A DNA stretch of 64,000 nucleotides from Kamptonema formosum PCC 10802 (GTDB taxonomy: Bacteria > Cyanobacteriota > Cyanobacteriia > Cyanobacteriales > Oscillatoriaceae). The position numbers and the translations under genes are program-made. A model generated the notes under the pieces. It made no database searches and was not told the origin of the DNA. It was given only the letters and a program-made list of their open reading frames with translations. The DNA is taken from positions 2,972 through 66,971 of the forward strand of contig NZ_KB235948.1 of NCBI RefSeq assembly GCF_000332335.1, in the 5' to 3' direction. This document shows positions 17,215 through 26,817 of the stretch, piece after piece; the stretch's first letter is position 1; each line of letters opens with the position of its first letter.

Positions 17215-18021
17215 ATGTCCCACCAACCACCTACCATGCCGGCAAAAGCACCCACAATCCTCGCTCTTGACTTCGATGGCGTCCTCTGTGACGGACTGCT
17301 AGAATACTTCCAAGCCGCATGGCGCACCTACTGTCAAATATGGTCGCCCTCCAGCCCCACACCGCCTCCAGAGTTAGCGCCGGTTTTCTACCGGCTGCGC
17401 CCGGTTATCGAAACCGGCTGGGAGATGCCGGTGCTGATCCGCGCCTTGCTGCTGGGGATTCCCGAAGGAAAAATCTTGCAAGACTGGCTAACCGTCGCGC
17501 CGCAGCTATTAATCGACGAAAAACTCCAAGCTGCAGACATCGGCGCTAAACTCGACCGGCTGCGAGATGACTGGATTGCCGGCGATTTGGCTGACTGGCT
17601 GAGCTACCACCGATTCTACCCTGGCGTTGCCGAAAAATTGCAGCAGCTGCTCGCGGAAAACTCAGTGCTGCCGGTAATTATCACCACAAAAGAAGGGCGA
17701 TTCGTCCGCCAGTTATTGCAGCAGAAAGGCATTGACCTGTCGGAAAAGTACATTTTTGGCAAAGAATTGAAGCGCCCCAAACACTTTATTTTGAGAGACT
17801 TATTAAAAGGGGCTGCCGGCAATGCCGCGATCTGGTTTGTGGAAGACCGGCTGAAAACCCTGGAAATCGTCCAGCAGCAGCCAGACCTCACCGCCGTCAG
17901 ACTTTATCTGGCAGAATGGGGGTACAACACCCCGCAAGAGCGAGAATATGCCGGTCAAAATCCTGGCGTAGAGCTGCTGTCACTCGAGCAATTTGCCCGC
18001 GATTTTTCAGAATGGCCCTAG
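17215..18021 (+). CDS. HAD-superfamily hydrolase
   Basis: This 268-residue protein has the HAD motif I 'LALDFDGVLCDG' (nucleophile Asp near residue 20), a helical cap, motif II Thr in 'VIITTKEGRFV', a conserved Lys near 'FGKELKRPKH', and motif III/IV in 'AIWFVEDRLKTLE'. It should be a phosphatase or phosphotransferase acting on a small phosphorylated metabolite; the substrate cannot be read from the sequence. Starts at 17215 or at the ATG seven codons later (MPAKAP) are both possible. It is a single gene followed by more than 500 bases of repeats. Confidence 0.88.
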   Translation: MSHQPPTMPAKAPTILALDFDGVLCDGLLEYFQAAWRTYCQIWSPSSPTPPPELAPVFYRLRPVIETGWEMPVLIRALLLGIPEGKILQDWLTVAPQLLIDEKLQAADIGAKLDRLRDDWIAGDLADWLSYHRFYPGVAEKLQQLLAENSVLPVIITTKEGRFVRQLLQQKGIDLSEKYIFGKELKRPKHFILRDLLKGAAGNAAIWFVEDRLKTLEIVQQQPDLTAVRLYLAEWGYNTPQEREYAGQNPGVELLSLEQFARDFSEWP

Positions 18022-18588
18022 AAATTGAAGCCGCCGGTGAGCGCTGGTAAGCCCTGCGCTCCGAGGGCACTCATTTGACTGAGGTGAGCGAAAGAGAGCC
18101 GGTCTGTTTAAGAAATTGGCTCTCAACCCACCTCACTAATATGAGAGACGCTATATCTATATCTGCGTTCATCTGCCTTTATACCAGTAGCCACTGAGGG
18201 CAGGGACGTAGGACAGGCGTCTCGCCTGTCCCTGTCCCTACTGCCCTGTGAAATACCTTGTCCTAAACTGACTGTCTGTTGCTATATCTGGGGTTCAAAG
18301 AGTCTGTTGGCGAATGAATGGGGGGTTATACCTCCTGCGCCCGTGGAATATCGCGCTTATTGCTTGGAGAGAGGGAGGCGGAGCCTTCTTTGAAGCGTCT
18401 CCCATAAGGAGCCTGGGAACGAGGAAAAAGGGAGCATGTAGGGGCGGGTTCACCCAAAACTTGTGCCACACAACCCCAACGCCGAAAAACCCGCCCCCAC
18501 CCCTCCCTAACCCCTCACGAATTCGCCAACAGCATCTTCAAATCCAAAATCCCAAATCCACAATCTACAATCCACAATCCACAATCTT
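18022..18588. other. Repeat-rich intergenic region before nurA
   Basis: In order this holds a degenerate palindromic element end (about 18105-18160, TATGAGAGACGCTATATC), the hairpin GGACAGGCGTCTCGCCTGTCC at 18211-18231, a MITE-like terminus near 18277, a GGAGGCGGAGCC/CTGGGAACGAG unit (18371-18423), a GTAGGGGCGGGTT...AACCCGCCCCCAC inverted repeat (18438-18499), and ATCCACAATC low-complexity repeats running into the nurA start. No gene is seen. Confidence 0.7.
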
Positions 18589-19803
18589 ATGCTAGACCTG
18601 ACCAAACTGGCACGGCAAATCCCCGACATCAGCAAGCACCTGACGCAAGAAGCGCTTTCGGCTCGCCAGCGCTTGGAATTAGCCCAGAAGCTGATGCAGC
18701 AAGCGGAAGCGCAAAACGAGGCATTGGTAGCGCGGCAGCAGGAGTGGCGGCACCGGCTAGTCTTTCCGAACGCCGAGCCGGTGGAGCCTCTGAACACGCG
18801 CAGCTACGTCGCCCCACCCCCTCGCCCGCACACCGTCATCGCTACAGATGGCTCTCAAATTGCCCCCAGCCACCACGAAATTGCCTACTGCTATTTGCTC
18901 AACGTAGGGCGGGTGGTGCTGCACTATGGCCAAAGCCGGCACCCCCTGTTAGACAGCGTGCCACAAGTATTCTACCGGCCAGAAGACCTTTATGAATCTC
19001 GCCAGTGGGGGATACGCACAGAGGAGTGGATGGGCTACCGGCGCACGGTGCAGGAGGCGAAAGTGATCGCGGAACTGGCGGTGGCGGTGCGGGCGGGAGC
19101 CGCCGCGCCGCCGGTGCCAACCATCGCCCTGGTGGACGGTTCGCTGATATACTGGTTTATCGAACCCTTGCCCTCCGAAGCGCGCGACCGCATCCTGTAC
19201 GCCATTCTAGAAGCGTGGGACAAGCTGCAAGCGGTTGGGATTCCCATCGCCGGCTATGTCAGCGCCTCGCGCAGCATAGAAGCGATTAACTTCTTGCGGC
19301 TGCAAGCTTGCCCTTACAAAACCCCGGACTGCTTCACCCACTGTCCTCCCAGTCTGGAAACCGACGCCGGCGGGATGCCGAAAAAATCACCCTGCCAGGT
19401 TTTCGATCCCGTGCGAGACACCACCCTGTGGGCGTCGCTGCTGCAGCCTGGACAGCGCAGTCCCCTGTGGCGCAGTTCGGCTGCGATTCTAGACCTGTAT
19501 GGCCCCCACACGATTTATTTTTGCTATGTTCATGTAGGGAGTGAAATTGCCCGCATTGAGATGCCGGCTTGGGTGGCGGAAAATCCCGCAATGTTTGAGG
19601 AAGCCCTCAGCCTCACCGTGGCTCAGGTGCAAAAAGGCTACGGCTATCCCGTGGCTTTGGCGGAGGCGCACAATCAGGCGGTGGTGCGGAGTGCCGACAG
19701 GAACCGCTTCTTCGCTCTCTTGGAGCGGGAGATGATCAAAGCCGGTTTGAAAAATGTTGGCACGTCCTACAAAGAAACGCGCAAGCGCGGTAGCATTGCT
19801 TAA
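18589..19803 (+). CDS. nurA: NurA-domain nuclease
   Basis: The 404-residue protein matches the NurA family, which in archaea works with the HerA helicase on DNA ends during double-strand-break repair. The catalytic-type motifs are 'VIATDGSQI' (Asp87) and 'ALVDGSLIYW' (Asp183), followed by 'YVSASRSIEAINFLR' and a C-terminal 'LAEAHNQAVVRS'. The N-terminus (1-60) is helical and coiled-coil-like. No HerA-type ATPase is nearby. The next gene starts 21 bases downstream on the same strand, so the two are probably co-transcribed. Whether the cyanobacterial members act in recombination is not established from sequence. Confidence 0.85.
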   Translation: MLDLTKLARQIPDISKHLTQEALSARQRLELAQKLMQQAEAQNEALVARQQEWRHRLVFPNAEPVEPLNTRSYVAPPPRPHTVIATDGSQIAPSHHEIAYCYLLNVGRVVLHYGQSRHPLLDSVPQVFYRPEDLYESRQWGIRTEEWMGYRRTVQEAKVIAELAVAVRAGAAAPPVPTIALVDGSLIYWFIEPLPSEARDRILYAILEAWDKLQAVGIPIAGYVSASRSIEAINFLRLQACPYKTPDCFTHCPPSLETDAGGMPKKSPCQVFDPVRDTTLWASLLQPGQRSPLWRSSAAILDLYGPHTIYFCYVHVGSEIARIEMPAWVAENPAMFEEALSLTVAQVQKGYGYPVALAEAHNQAVVRSADRNRFFALLEREMIKAGLKNVGTSYKETRKRGSIA

Positions 19804-19824
19804 AGGTTTGAGACGGTAACACCC

Positions 19825-20265
19825 ATGACTCACGACAACCCCGATCTGCCTGAACCTGTCAGTGATCAGGATTTTGCCCTAGCCCGGGAGATTGAAGAGG
19901 GGCGGTTGCTGCGCAAGCGCCTGTACGAGGCGCTCAACGGCTCCATGAAAGCGCTGTTCAGCCATTGCGAGTGGCGCGTCACCCGCTACGACAGCGGTAT
20001 GACGGAACTGGTGGTTCGCTGTCCGACTATGGTTGTGTATAAGCGGCTGAACGAGAAAGTGATTACCATCCAAAGCCGGTTGGAAAATACCGTCACCGTC
20101 AAGCACACTAAGTTTATTCTCTACTGCCCCAAAGACCCTGAAGCTTATTACGAGCACGAAATCACCTGCAGGGGGTGGATACAAATGAATAACTACCGGA
20201 CGATCTGGGATCTGGACTTTGATGATTTCAGTGATGAAGAAGGCTATTACGACGATCGCTCTTGA
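19825..20265 (+). CDS. Conserved hypothetical protein downstream of nurA
   Basis: I do not recognise this 146-residue protein. It has a charged helical N-terminus (to about 50), a central beta-rich section ('MTELVVRCPTMVVYKRLNEKV', 'ENTVTVKHTKFILYCPKDPE') and a very acidic tail ('DLDFDDFSDEEGYYDD'). There are four cysteines (about residues 52, 70, 96 and 114) but no CxxC pair. It has no signal peptide or membrane segment. It follows nurA by 21 bases, so a shared transcript is likely and a related role is possible. Codon use resembles its neighbours. Confidence 0.75.
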   Translation: MTHDNPDLPEPVSDQDFALAREIEEGRLLRKRLYEALNGSMKALFSHCEWRVTRYDSGMTELVVRCPTMVVYKRLNEKVITIQSRLENTVTVKHTKFILYCPKDPEAYYEHEITCRGWIQMNNYRTIWDLDFDDFSDEEGYYDDRS

Positions 20266-20285
20266 GTTCTAGCTTCCTGCCTCCG

Positions 20286-20339
20286 CGCCGGTACAGAGTC
20301 TGGGTTTTTTGCCGGTGAGTGCCGGGCGGCTTTTTTGTA
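20286..20339 (+). terminator. Possible rho-independent terminator after the nurA operon
   Basis: A GC-rich imperfect inverted region (CCGCGCCGG ... CCGGGCGG) ends in CTTTTTTG at about 20330-20337. Pairing is imperfect, so this is tentative. Confidence 0.35.
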
Positions 20340-20399
20340 AAATCGGAACGTGAGAGAGGCGAAATTTAATAGTGGATTTTATGGACAAACCTGGATAAT

Positions 20400-20612
20400 G
20401 TGATAGAATATAGGCAGAGAGTTGAGGACAGCCCTATTGCTAGATATGTTAAGTTTTCCACTGTCCCACTTGCGGCTTTACGCTATCGCAAGACTGGAAT
20501 GGCGATGCGTGGGATTTTCTTGAAAGCTTTGCGGGATACCGCCTCTATCACTTTTAACGGGGATAGAGCCATCGTTGCATTGTCCAGAGATTCCCGGACA
20601 AATGTCGCGTAA
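20400..20612 (+). CDS. Small hypothetical ORF (70 aa)
   Basis: The product is basic, with no recognised domain. Its stop codon is followed immediately by the next start (TAAATG at 20610-20615), which is the only argument for a two-gene unit. The reading begins at a non-ATG triplet at 20400. It could equally be a decayed gene fragment. Confidence 0.3.
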   Translation: MIEYRQRVEDSPIARYVKFSTVPLAALRYRKTGMAMRGIFLKALRDTASITFNGDRAIVALSRDSRTNVA

Positions 20613-20627
20613 ATGTATCAGGGTTCA

Positions 20628-20897
20628 AGTATGGGAAGAGTCAAAGCCCACCAAATCAAAGGCTTTTGGATGGCCGACAGAATCTACGAGCGCAACGGCA
20701 CCCACGTTGCTGTGTTCAATAAGCATCACTGCGTCTTGGTGACTCGTCCCCCTGAAATCAAACGCAAAGATTGGCGGAAGCGGGGATACCACCCAGTCGC
20801 CGTGCGCGACAAGCACCGGCACATTGTCTCGGAACCGGAACTCTGGTTCTGGCAGCAGTTTGACCCGGGCGAGGAACCGCCGGAAGGAGAAGATTAG
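20628..20897 (+). CDS. Small hypothetical protein (about 90 aa)
   Basis: I do not recognise it. The product has a strand-rich core ('ERNGTHVAVFNKHHCVLVT'), a basic middle ('EIKRKDWRKRGYHPVAVRDKH') and an acidic end ('FDPGEEPPEGED'). The first start in frame is 20613; ATG at about 20628 (MGRVKAHQ) or a later ATG (MADRIYER) is equally plausible. It has no domain signature, signal peptide or membrane segment. Confidence 0.4.
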   Translation, partial: SMGRVKAHQIKGFWMADRIYERNGTHVAVFNKHHCVLVTRPPEIKRKDWRKRGYHPVAVRDKHRHIVSEPELWFWQQFDPGEEPPEGED

Positions 20898-21566
20898 GAA
20901 ATCCCGCTGTATGCTTAGCTATCCTGCAGGGGGCGCTCCCCTGGGGTGCCGTCTGTGTGGCGTGCGCCGCCGGCCTATTCTGTGCCCCCATCGCACTGCA
21001 GTGCCGGCGTTCCACCGCACGGTGCAGTCCCCAAGGCTCACCGGCGCGACAGCCGAACCGGTGCCGGTGGCGATTGCGCACAATTGCGCAAACGCGCCGG
21101 CATCTCACCGCCTTCTGGCGATCTGCCACAGGAGATTTGCGGATTTCTCCCTTGGCGTTACAAAAATTTATTTAACTTCACGATTGCTGTCAGGTGGTGG
21201 CTCCCACCGGCCCGCTCCGGCCCGCTTCGCCCCGAGCGAGCGCAGAAAAAAGGCACTATACCACCGAAGCCGAGCTGCGTCAATTTATTAAGTTTTGTGT
21301 GGGATTCTGGCGGCTGCGGCAGCGGGACTCAGAGAAATGTGCTACAAAGAGCTGTAACGGGGGTAGATTTTTTCGTCAACGCCGGTGCCGGCAAGAGGGG
21401 ATAAGCGCTGAAACCCTGAAATGAAGGGCATTTCGCCGCCGCTCTCCGGGACTGCGCCACCGAGTGCGCCCCGAGCCCTGGCCCGTCTTGAGCCAGAGGC
21501 TAAACGTTAAAATAGAGACTCTGCCCCAAACCCTCACAACCCCAAATACCCTCCTTGAAGCGAAAC
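20898..21566. other. GC-rich intergenic region upstream of recA
   Basis: I see no gene with family resemblance here; the overlapping ORFs are arginine/proline-rich frame shadows. The stretch must include the recA promoter. TTGAGC at about 21488 and TAAAAT near 21508 are spaced too closely to call a promoter, and I saw no AGTAC-type LexA box. Confidence 0.5.
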
Positions 21567-22652
21567 ATGCCTGCAGAAACGACCGACGTTGTCCAGCAAA
21601 AGCAAAAAGCGCTGGACATGGTGCTCAATCAGATTGAGCGCAACTTTGGCAAAGGCTCAATCATGCGCCTGGGAGATGCCGCCCGCATGAAAGTGGAGAC
21701 AGTCTCCACCGGCGCGCTGCCCCTAGATTTGGCCCTGGGCGGAGGCTTGCCCAAGGCGCGGGTGATTGAGATCTATGGACCAGAAAGCTCCGGGAAGACG
21801 ACACTGGCGCTGCACGCGATCGCAGAAGTGCAAAAAGCCGGTGGGATAGCCGCCTTTGTCGATGCCGAGCACGCCCTAGATCCGACTTACGCAGCGGCGC
21901 TCAACGTCGATACCCAGAACCTGCTGGTGTCCCAACCCGACACCGGCGAAATGGCTCTAGAAATCGTAGACCAACTCGTTCGCTCTGCCGCCGTTGACAT
22001 TGTGGTGGTGGACTCAGTGGCGGCGCTGGTCCCCCGGGCTGAAATCGAAGGCGATATGGGAGACGCCCACATGGGCTTGCAGGCTCGCTTGATGAGCCAA
22101 GCCCTGCGCAAGATCACCGGCAACATCGGCAAATCCGGCTGTCTTGTCATTTTCCTCAACCAGCTGCGGCAAAAAATCGGCGTCACCTACGGCAACCCAG
22201 AAGTCACCACCGGCGGGAACGCGCTGAAATTCTACGCCTCCGTGCGCCTGGACATTCGCCGCAAGGAAGCCTTGAAAAAAGGTTCAGAAGAGTACGGCGT
22301 CCGCGCCAGAGTTAAAGTCTCCAAAAACAAAGTGGCCCCTCCTTTCCGCTCCGCTGAGTTTGACATCCTGTTTGGCAAAGGCATTTCCCGGGTGGGCTGC
22401 GTGTTCGACATCGCCGACGAAACCGGGGTGATTGTCCGCAAAGGCACCTGGTACAACTATAACGGTGAGAGCATGGGTCAGGGGCGGGAAAACGCGCTCA
22501 AGTACCTCGAAGACAGGCCGGCACTGATTGTCAAGATCGAGCAGCAAGTCCGGGAAAAACTGGATGCGGGAGCCGTTGTCTCCGCCACGACAGTTGCCCC
22601 CAGTGAAGCTCACGAAGACGAGCAAGAAGAAGTCTTTGAGGAAGTGGAATAA
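21567..22652 (+). CDS. recA: RecA recombinase
   Basis: A 361-residue RecA, the strand-exchange ATPase of homologous recombination. Landmarks are Walker A '[17 protein letters not shown]' (near 70), '[17 protein letters not shown]', Walker B '[20 protein letters not shown]', the L2-like '[20 protein letters not shown]' and the '[16 protein letters not shown]' region, with a typical acidic C-terminus ([12 protein letters not shown]). I choose ATG at 21567 (MPAETTD) over the in-frame TTG at 21555, because family N-termini are of this length. It is monocistronic. Confidence 0.98.
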   Translation: MPAETTDVVQQKQKALDMVLNQIERNFGKGSIMRLGDAARMKVETVSTGALPLDLALGGGLPKARVIEIYGPESSGKTTLALHAIAEVQKAGGIAAFVDAEHALDPTYAAALNVDTQNLLVSQPDTGEMALEIVDQLVRSAAVDIVVVDSVAALVPRAEIEGDMGDAHMGLQARLMSQALRKITGNIGKSGCLVIFLNQLRQKIGVTYGNPEVTTGGNALKFYASVRLDIRRKEALKKGSEEYGVRARVKVSKNKVAPPFRSAEFDILFGKGISRVGCVFDIADETGVIVRKGTWYNYNGESMGQGRENALKYLEDRPALIVKIEQQVREKLDAGAVVSATTVAPSEAHEDEQEEVFEEVE

Positions 22653-22728
22653 CTGACAGCCCGCCTCCCCTGACTTCCGCAGCAGCTGCGCCGCCAACGG
22701 GCAGCACAGAATACCTTAAAATTGCACT

Positions 22729-22798
22729 AAACCTGCAGGCTGGAGCCCCCGCTCGCGAGCGACTAAAAAAGCTCTAATATGCAGGTTTATTGTTTTTT
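22729..22798 (+). terminator. Probable recA terminator
   Basis: Outer arms AAACCTGCA (22729-22737) and TGCAGGTTT (22780-22788) enclose an inner GCTCGCGAGC palindrome and are followed by ATTGTTTTTT. The stem-plus-T-run layout fits a rho-independent terminator, though the loop is long. Confidence 0.5.
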
Positions 22799-22903
22799 CT
22801 TGAGGTGGGGCGCGCGCGCGGTGCGTCCCGAGGGGCTCGCACTTTCGCCGGTGCCGCCCACAAAATCGGTTTCAGCGCTCTTGGGGAGGGCGGACATTTC
22901 CCA

Positions 22904-23050
22904 GATATAGCAGCAGTCATATTGGTTAGAACAATAGAAGCTTCGGGAGCGGGTGGAGATCCTAAATGCTTACTGCTATATAGACGTAAGGCAGGCGTCC
23001 CGCCCCCCCTGAAGGTCTAATGTTCTAACCTAAGTGCATACTGCTATATC
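22904..23050. mobile_element. MITE-like element, copy B
   Basis: It is the same unit as 15005-15170: GATATAGCAGCAGTCATATT, then GGTTAGAACAATAGAAGCTT at the left, and GTCTAATGTTCTAACCTAAG running to GCTATATC at the right. The interior is about 20 bases shorter than copy A. It lies between recA and sir. Confidence 0.78.
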
Positions 23051-23506
23051 TGCTGTAAAGTAAGCAATGCCCACCGCGACCGGCCCGGAGCGGGCCCGCA
23101 CAGCCATAACTCGTATCCGAAGCGCACCGGCAGTGTTTTCTCCCGTTATGCAAAGAACCTGCAACGTCCTGCAGGGTTAATCAAATTCCGCAGCGGGCTC
23201 AGCTCGGGGAGGTCGGGCGCTTTTCGCGGCGTTGGGCGATTGCCGGCTGCTTGGGATAGCCCAATTTCCAGCCAAGTCCCTGGCCGGGGGATGGCCATGA
23301 TAAAATCGGAGTGTTGATTGCAAAGCCGTCCGGCAGAATGGGGAGATCGGAAACCGGTTGAAAGTAATATGTCCGATTTTCCTGACTCTAATTACGGTTC
23401 AGCCGTTCCAATCCTGGCGTAAAGCGATATGATAGCTCATCGGGCTCTTCCGGCGAAGATGATTCAATGACGGACGCTTTTTCCCACATCGCACTGCATC
23501 TTTCTA

Positions 23507-25525
23507 ATGTCTGACTCTCCGACTGCAATTCCTAGCGACCGCAAGCTTTCCAAGGTGGAAGGCATCAAGGATCGCAGCAACTTTTTGCGGGAACCCCTCG
23601 CCACTGAGCTGCTGCAAGACACCACCCACTTCAGCGAAGACGCGGTTCAGATTCTCAAATTTCACGGCTCGTACCAGCAGGACAACCGGGACAATCGGGT
23701 CAAGGGGCAAGAAAAGGACTACCAGTTCATGCTGCGCACCCGCAGCCCCGGGGGGTTCATTCCGCCGCAGCTGTATCTCACCCTAGACCGGCTCGCGGAC
23801 GAGGCCGGCAGCGGCACCCTCCGCGCCACCACGCGCCAGGGCTTCCAGCTGCACGGCGTCCTCAAGAAGAACCTCAAGGCGACGCTCTCCGACATTATCA
23901 ACAGCATGGGGTCAACCCTGGGGGCGTGCGGCGACCTCAACCGCAACGTCATGGCACCGCCTGCTCCATTCCACAACCGCCACGACTACGACTGCGCGAG
24001 GAGGTACGCTAATAACATCGCCGATCTGCTCACACCCCAAACCGGCGCTTACTACGAGATTTGGCTGGATGGGGAAAAAGCGATCGCCGGCGAAGAAAAC
24101 CCAGCCGTAAGAGAGGCGCGCCTGCGCAACGGCACCGGCACCACCTTCTCTGACTGCGAGGAGCCAATTTATGGCAAACACTACATGCCTCGCAAGTTCA
24201 AGTGCTCCGTCACCGTACCGGAGGACAATTCCATTGACCTCTACTCCCAAGACCTGAGCTTGGTGGTGATCACCAAACCCAGCGGCGAGCTAGAGGGCTT
24301 TGACCTGTTTGCCGGTGGCGGGTTGGGGCGCACACACAACAAAGAGGGAACCTTCGCCCGTCTGGCTGACCCGATTTGCTTTGTCCCCAAAGAAGATATC
24401 TACGACCTGGTGAAGGCGATTGTCGCCACCCAGCGGGATTATGGAGATCGGGCTGACCGGCGTCACGCCCGCTTAAAATACCTGCTCCATGACTGGGGTG
24501 CTGACAAGTTCCGCACCGCCGTCGAGAAATATTTTGGCAAACCTCTTGAACCGTTCCGACCGCTGCCCCCCTGGAAGTACGAAGACTTCCTGGGATGGCA
24601 CGAACAGGGCGACGGCAAGCTCTTTGCCGGCATTTCTATCGAAAATGGCCGGATTAAAGATGAGGGCGGCTTGCAGCTGAAAACGGCGCTGCGAGAACTC
24701 GTGGGGAAGTTTCAGCTGCCAATGCTGCTGACGCCGCACCAAAATGTGATTCTCTATGACATTGAACCGGCTAATCGCCAGGAAATTCAGCAAATTCTAG
24801 ACCGCTGCGGCGTCAAGAAGGAAACCGACATCGACCCGCTGGTGCGCTATTCGATGTCTTGCCCAGCTTTGCCCACTTGCGGTTTGGCCATTACTGAATC
24901 AGAGCGGGCTATGCCTGGTATACTGGATCGGATTCGGGCGCTGCTGGACAAACTGGGCATGGAACACGAGCATTTCGTCGTGCGGATGACCGGCTGCCCT
25001 AACGGCTGCGCTCGCCCTTACATGGCGGAATTGGGGTTTGTCGGCAGTTCCCCCGAAGCCTATCAGGTTTGGCTTGGGGGTTCTCCTGACCAGACGCGGC
25101 TGGCAGAAGTTTATGTCGATAAGCTTCCTATCACTGACCTGGAAACTTTTCTGGAGCCAATTTTTGTTTGCTTCAAGCAAAAGCGGCAACCGGCAGAGAG
25201 TTTTGGGGATTTCTGTTTTCGCGTCGGTCTAGAATCCATCCGTCAGTTTACCACTACCTACTCAGCTGCTTCCACGATGACAACTGATACAACTAACGAA
25301 CAACAAGAAATCAAACCAGAAGTTACCGCTCCAAGCGCTAACGAAGAGGCGGCTCCCGCTGAAGAAACTCCTGTCGATCCCAATAAAATCCGCCACCGGG
25401 TCAGCCTTCGCCATGAGGTTTACATCGAGCTCAAAGCAGAAGCGGAGCGCCAAGGTAAGCCTCTCGTCCAGCTGGCTACAGAAGCGATCGAGTCCTATCT
25501 CAGACAGGTGAAGGGGGAAGCCTAA
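23507..25525 (+). CDS. sir: Ferredoxin-dependent sulfite reductase with C-terminal RHH-like extension
   Basis: This 672-residue enzyme reduces sulfite to sulfide with six electrons from ferredoxin, using siroheme and a 4Fe-4S cluster. The two nitrite/sulfite reductase repeats are visible, with the cluster cysteines Cys452, Cys458, Cys497 and Cys501 in 'SCPALPTC' and 'TGCPNGC'. Siroheme-contact segments such as '[11 protein letters not shown]' and '[13 protein letters not shown]' are present. The catalytic part ends near residue 585. A glutamate/proline-rich linker (from about 591) then leads to '[20 protein letters not shown]', which resembles a ribbon-helix-helix DNA-binding fold. No cys genes adjoin it. 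ATG at 23507 gives the expected N-terminus. Confidence 0.95.
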   Translation: MSDSPTAIPSDRKLSKVEGIKDRSNFLREPLATELLQDTTHFSEDAVQILKFHGSYQQDNRDNRVKGQEKDYQFMLRTRSPGGFIPPQLYLTLDRLADEAGSGTLRATTRQGFQLHGVLKKNLKATLSDIINSMGSTLGACGDLNRNVMAPPAPFHNRHDYDCARRYANNIADLLTPQTGAYYEIWLDGEKAIAGEENPAVREARLRNGTGTTFSDCEEPIYGKHYMPRKFKCSVTVPEDNSIDLYSQDLSLVVITKPSGELEGFDLFAGGGLGRTHNKEGTFARLADPICFVPKEDIYDLVKAIVATQRDYGDRADRRHARLKYLLHDWGADKFRTAVEKYFGKPLEPFRPLPPWKYEDFLGWHEQGDGKLFAGISIENGRIKDEGGLQLKTALRELVGKFQLPMLLTPHQNVILYDIEPANRQEIQQILDRCGVKKETDIDPLVRYSMSCPALPTCGLAITESERAMPGILDRIRALLDKLGMEHEHFVVRMTGCPNGCARPYMAELGFVGSSPEAYQVWLGGSPDQTRLAEVYVDKLPITDLETFLEPIFVCFKQKRQPAESFGDFCFRVGLESIRQFTTTYSAASTMTTDTTNEQQEIKPEVTAPSANEEAAPAEETPVDPNKIRHRVSLRHEVYIELKAEAERQGKPLVQLATEAIESYLRQVKGEA

Positions 25526-25685
25526 CGGCGGCTTGGTCTGGCCGGCCCTCCCTTCCCTTGAAGGGCTTTACCCCTGCGGCTGGCGGCATGCGGGATCGGT
25601 TATCGAGCCGGCGCTTGGGCAGCCTAGGGGCGGATGCCGGTGCCGCACCAGGTTTCTCTTCTCTATTTAGTGGCACCTTCGGCTG

Positions 25686-26471
25686 ATGGCTCAACTGCAA
25701 CGGCTGGCGCTCGCACCCGAGCAACTCCACAACCAGCACATTCACCTGACGGCTGAACAGCAGCACTACTTGTGTCGGGTGCTGCGGTTGCGGGACGGAG
25801 ATCGCTTTATCGCCATCGACTGCCAAGGTCAGTGGTGGCTGGCCAGACTGCACTTGGCGGCGGTCGCGCCAGCCGGCGCTGAAATTCTCGAACGGGTGCC
25901 CGCCCAAACTGAGCTCCCAGCCGGCGTGAGGCTGATAGCGGCCTTGCCGAAAGGCAATGGATTTGACGATGTGGTGCGTCAGGCTACCGAAATTGGCGTG
26001 ACCGCTATCGCGCCGGTGCTTAGCGAGCGCACCCTCCTCGATCCCGGAACCCAGAAAATCGAACGCTGGCGGCGCATCGCTCGCGAAGCTGCTGAGCAAT
26101 CCGAACGCCAGGTGGTGCCGGCTATCCTCTCTCCGGTGCTTTTTTCTCAAGCTTTGAGCGAGCTTGCCGCCACAGATGTTTCCGCTCTTTACATTTGTGT
26201 GGCTCGCCCTGAGAGCCCGCATCTACTGGATTGTCTGTCCGAGCAACAGTCCCTCTCCCAAGTTCTCTCCGCAAGCGACTCAAATCCAAGGCCCAGTATT
26301 GTCATCGCCACCGGCCCCGAGGGAGGGTGGACGCCCTCCGAGGTGGAGGGGGCCATCGCCGCCGGCTTCCAACCCGTTTCCCTGGGCCGTCGCATCCTCC
26401 GAGCCGTCACCGCGCCGGTGGTGGCTCTCTCCCTGGTGGCGGCAGTCCTGGAATTACAAATTAAAAATTAA
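25686..26471 (+). CDS. rsmE: 16S rRNA (uracil-1498-N3)-methyltransferase RsmE
   Basis: A 261-residue SPOUT-class methyltransferase that modifies U1498 in the decoding region of 16S rRNA. The N-terminal PUA-like domain contains 'YLCRVLRLRDGDRF'. The catalytic domain has 'ALPKGNGFDDVVRQATEIGV', the SAM-knot 'IATGPEGGWTPSE' and 'SLGRRILRAVTAPVVALS', which are typical RsmE motifs. The length is normal. It starts 160 bases after the sulfite reductase stop. No further gene follows closely. Confidence 0.95.
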   Translation: MAQLQRLALAPEQLHNQHIHLTAEQQHYLCRVLRLRDGDRFIAIDCQGQWWLARLHLAAVAPAGAEILERVPAQTELPAGVRLIAALPKGNGFDDVVRQATEIGVTAIAPVLSERTLLDPGTQKIERWRRIAREAAEQSERQVVPAILSPVLFSQALSELAATDVSALYICVARPESPHLLDCLSEQQSLSQVLSASDSNPRPSIVIATGPEGGWTPSEVEGAIAAGFQPVSLGRRILRAVTAPVVALSLVAAVLELQIKN

Positions 26472-26817
26472 AATACCATTAACCCTCCTGTCTCTTGCAG
26501 GTCGCCGAGCTAAAATTTCCGGCTGGCCAAGAAAGCTATATCAATATTAATCAAAAGGATATTAAGAAACTGTGTTCCCTGCTTATAACACCAGGCGCAG
26601 TCCACAGACCTTTATTTTTTGTATTATCCGGTTATTTAATCATATAAATTGACCGGTGGCGGACCCCACTTGAGGGCGGGCAAAGCAACCGCCGGTGGGG
26701 CCGGCGGGGGAGGATTCCCAGTCGGGCGGGAGTGGGCTGCCCGCCCTGGGAACGAGAGACTGTCAAGATTCAGACCGCAACTGCACAGGCATTGGGCAGG
26801 AACACCCCAACCGGCTG
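26472..26817. other. Intergenic region between convergent rsmE and the Pro/Ala-rich gene
   Basis: No gene is seen. It contains a GGCGGGAGTGGGCTGCCCGCC hairpin (about 26725-26746) followed by CTGGGAACGAGAG, a fragment of the GTTCCCAG repeat family. No T-rich terminator is evident. Confidence 0.5.

Larger units (their letters stand above)
22653..23506. other. Intergenic region between recA and sir
   Basis: Besides the terminator-like hairpin (22729-22798) and MITE copy B (22904-23050), the stretch to 23506 is non-coding with no recognised features. It presumably includes the promoter of the sulfite reductase gene; no NtcA- or CysR-type site could be assigned with confidence. Confidence 0.5.

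Noticed and set aside
21470-21566. LexA/SOS box upstream of recA
   Set aside because: No AGTAC-N-GTWC-like sequence was found in the 100 bases before the start.
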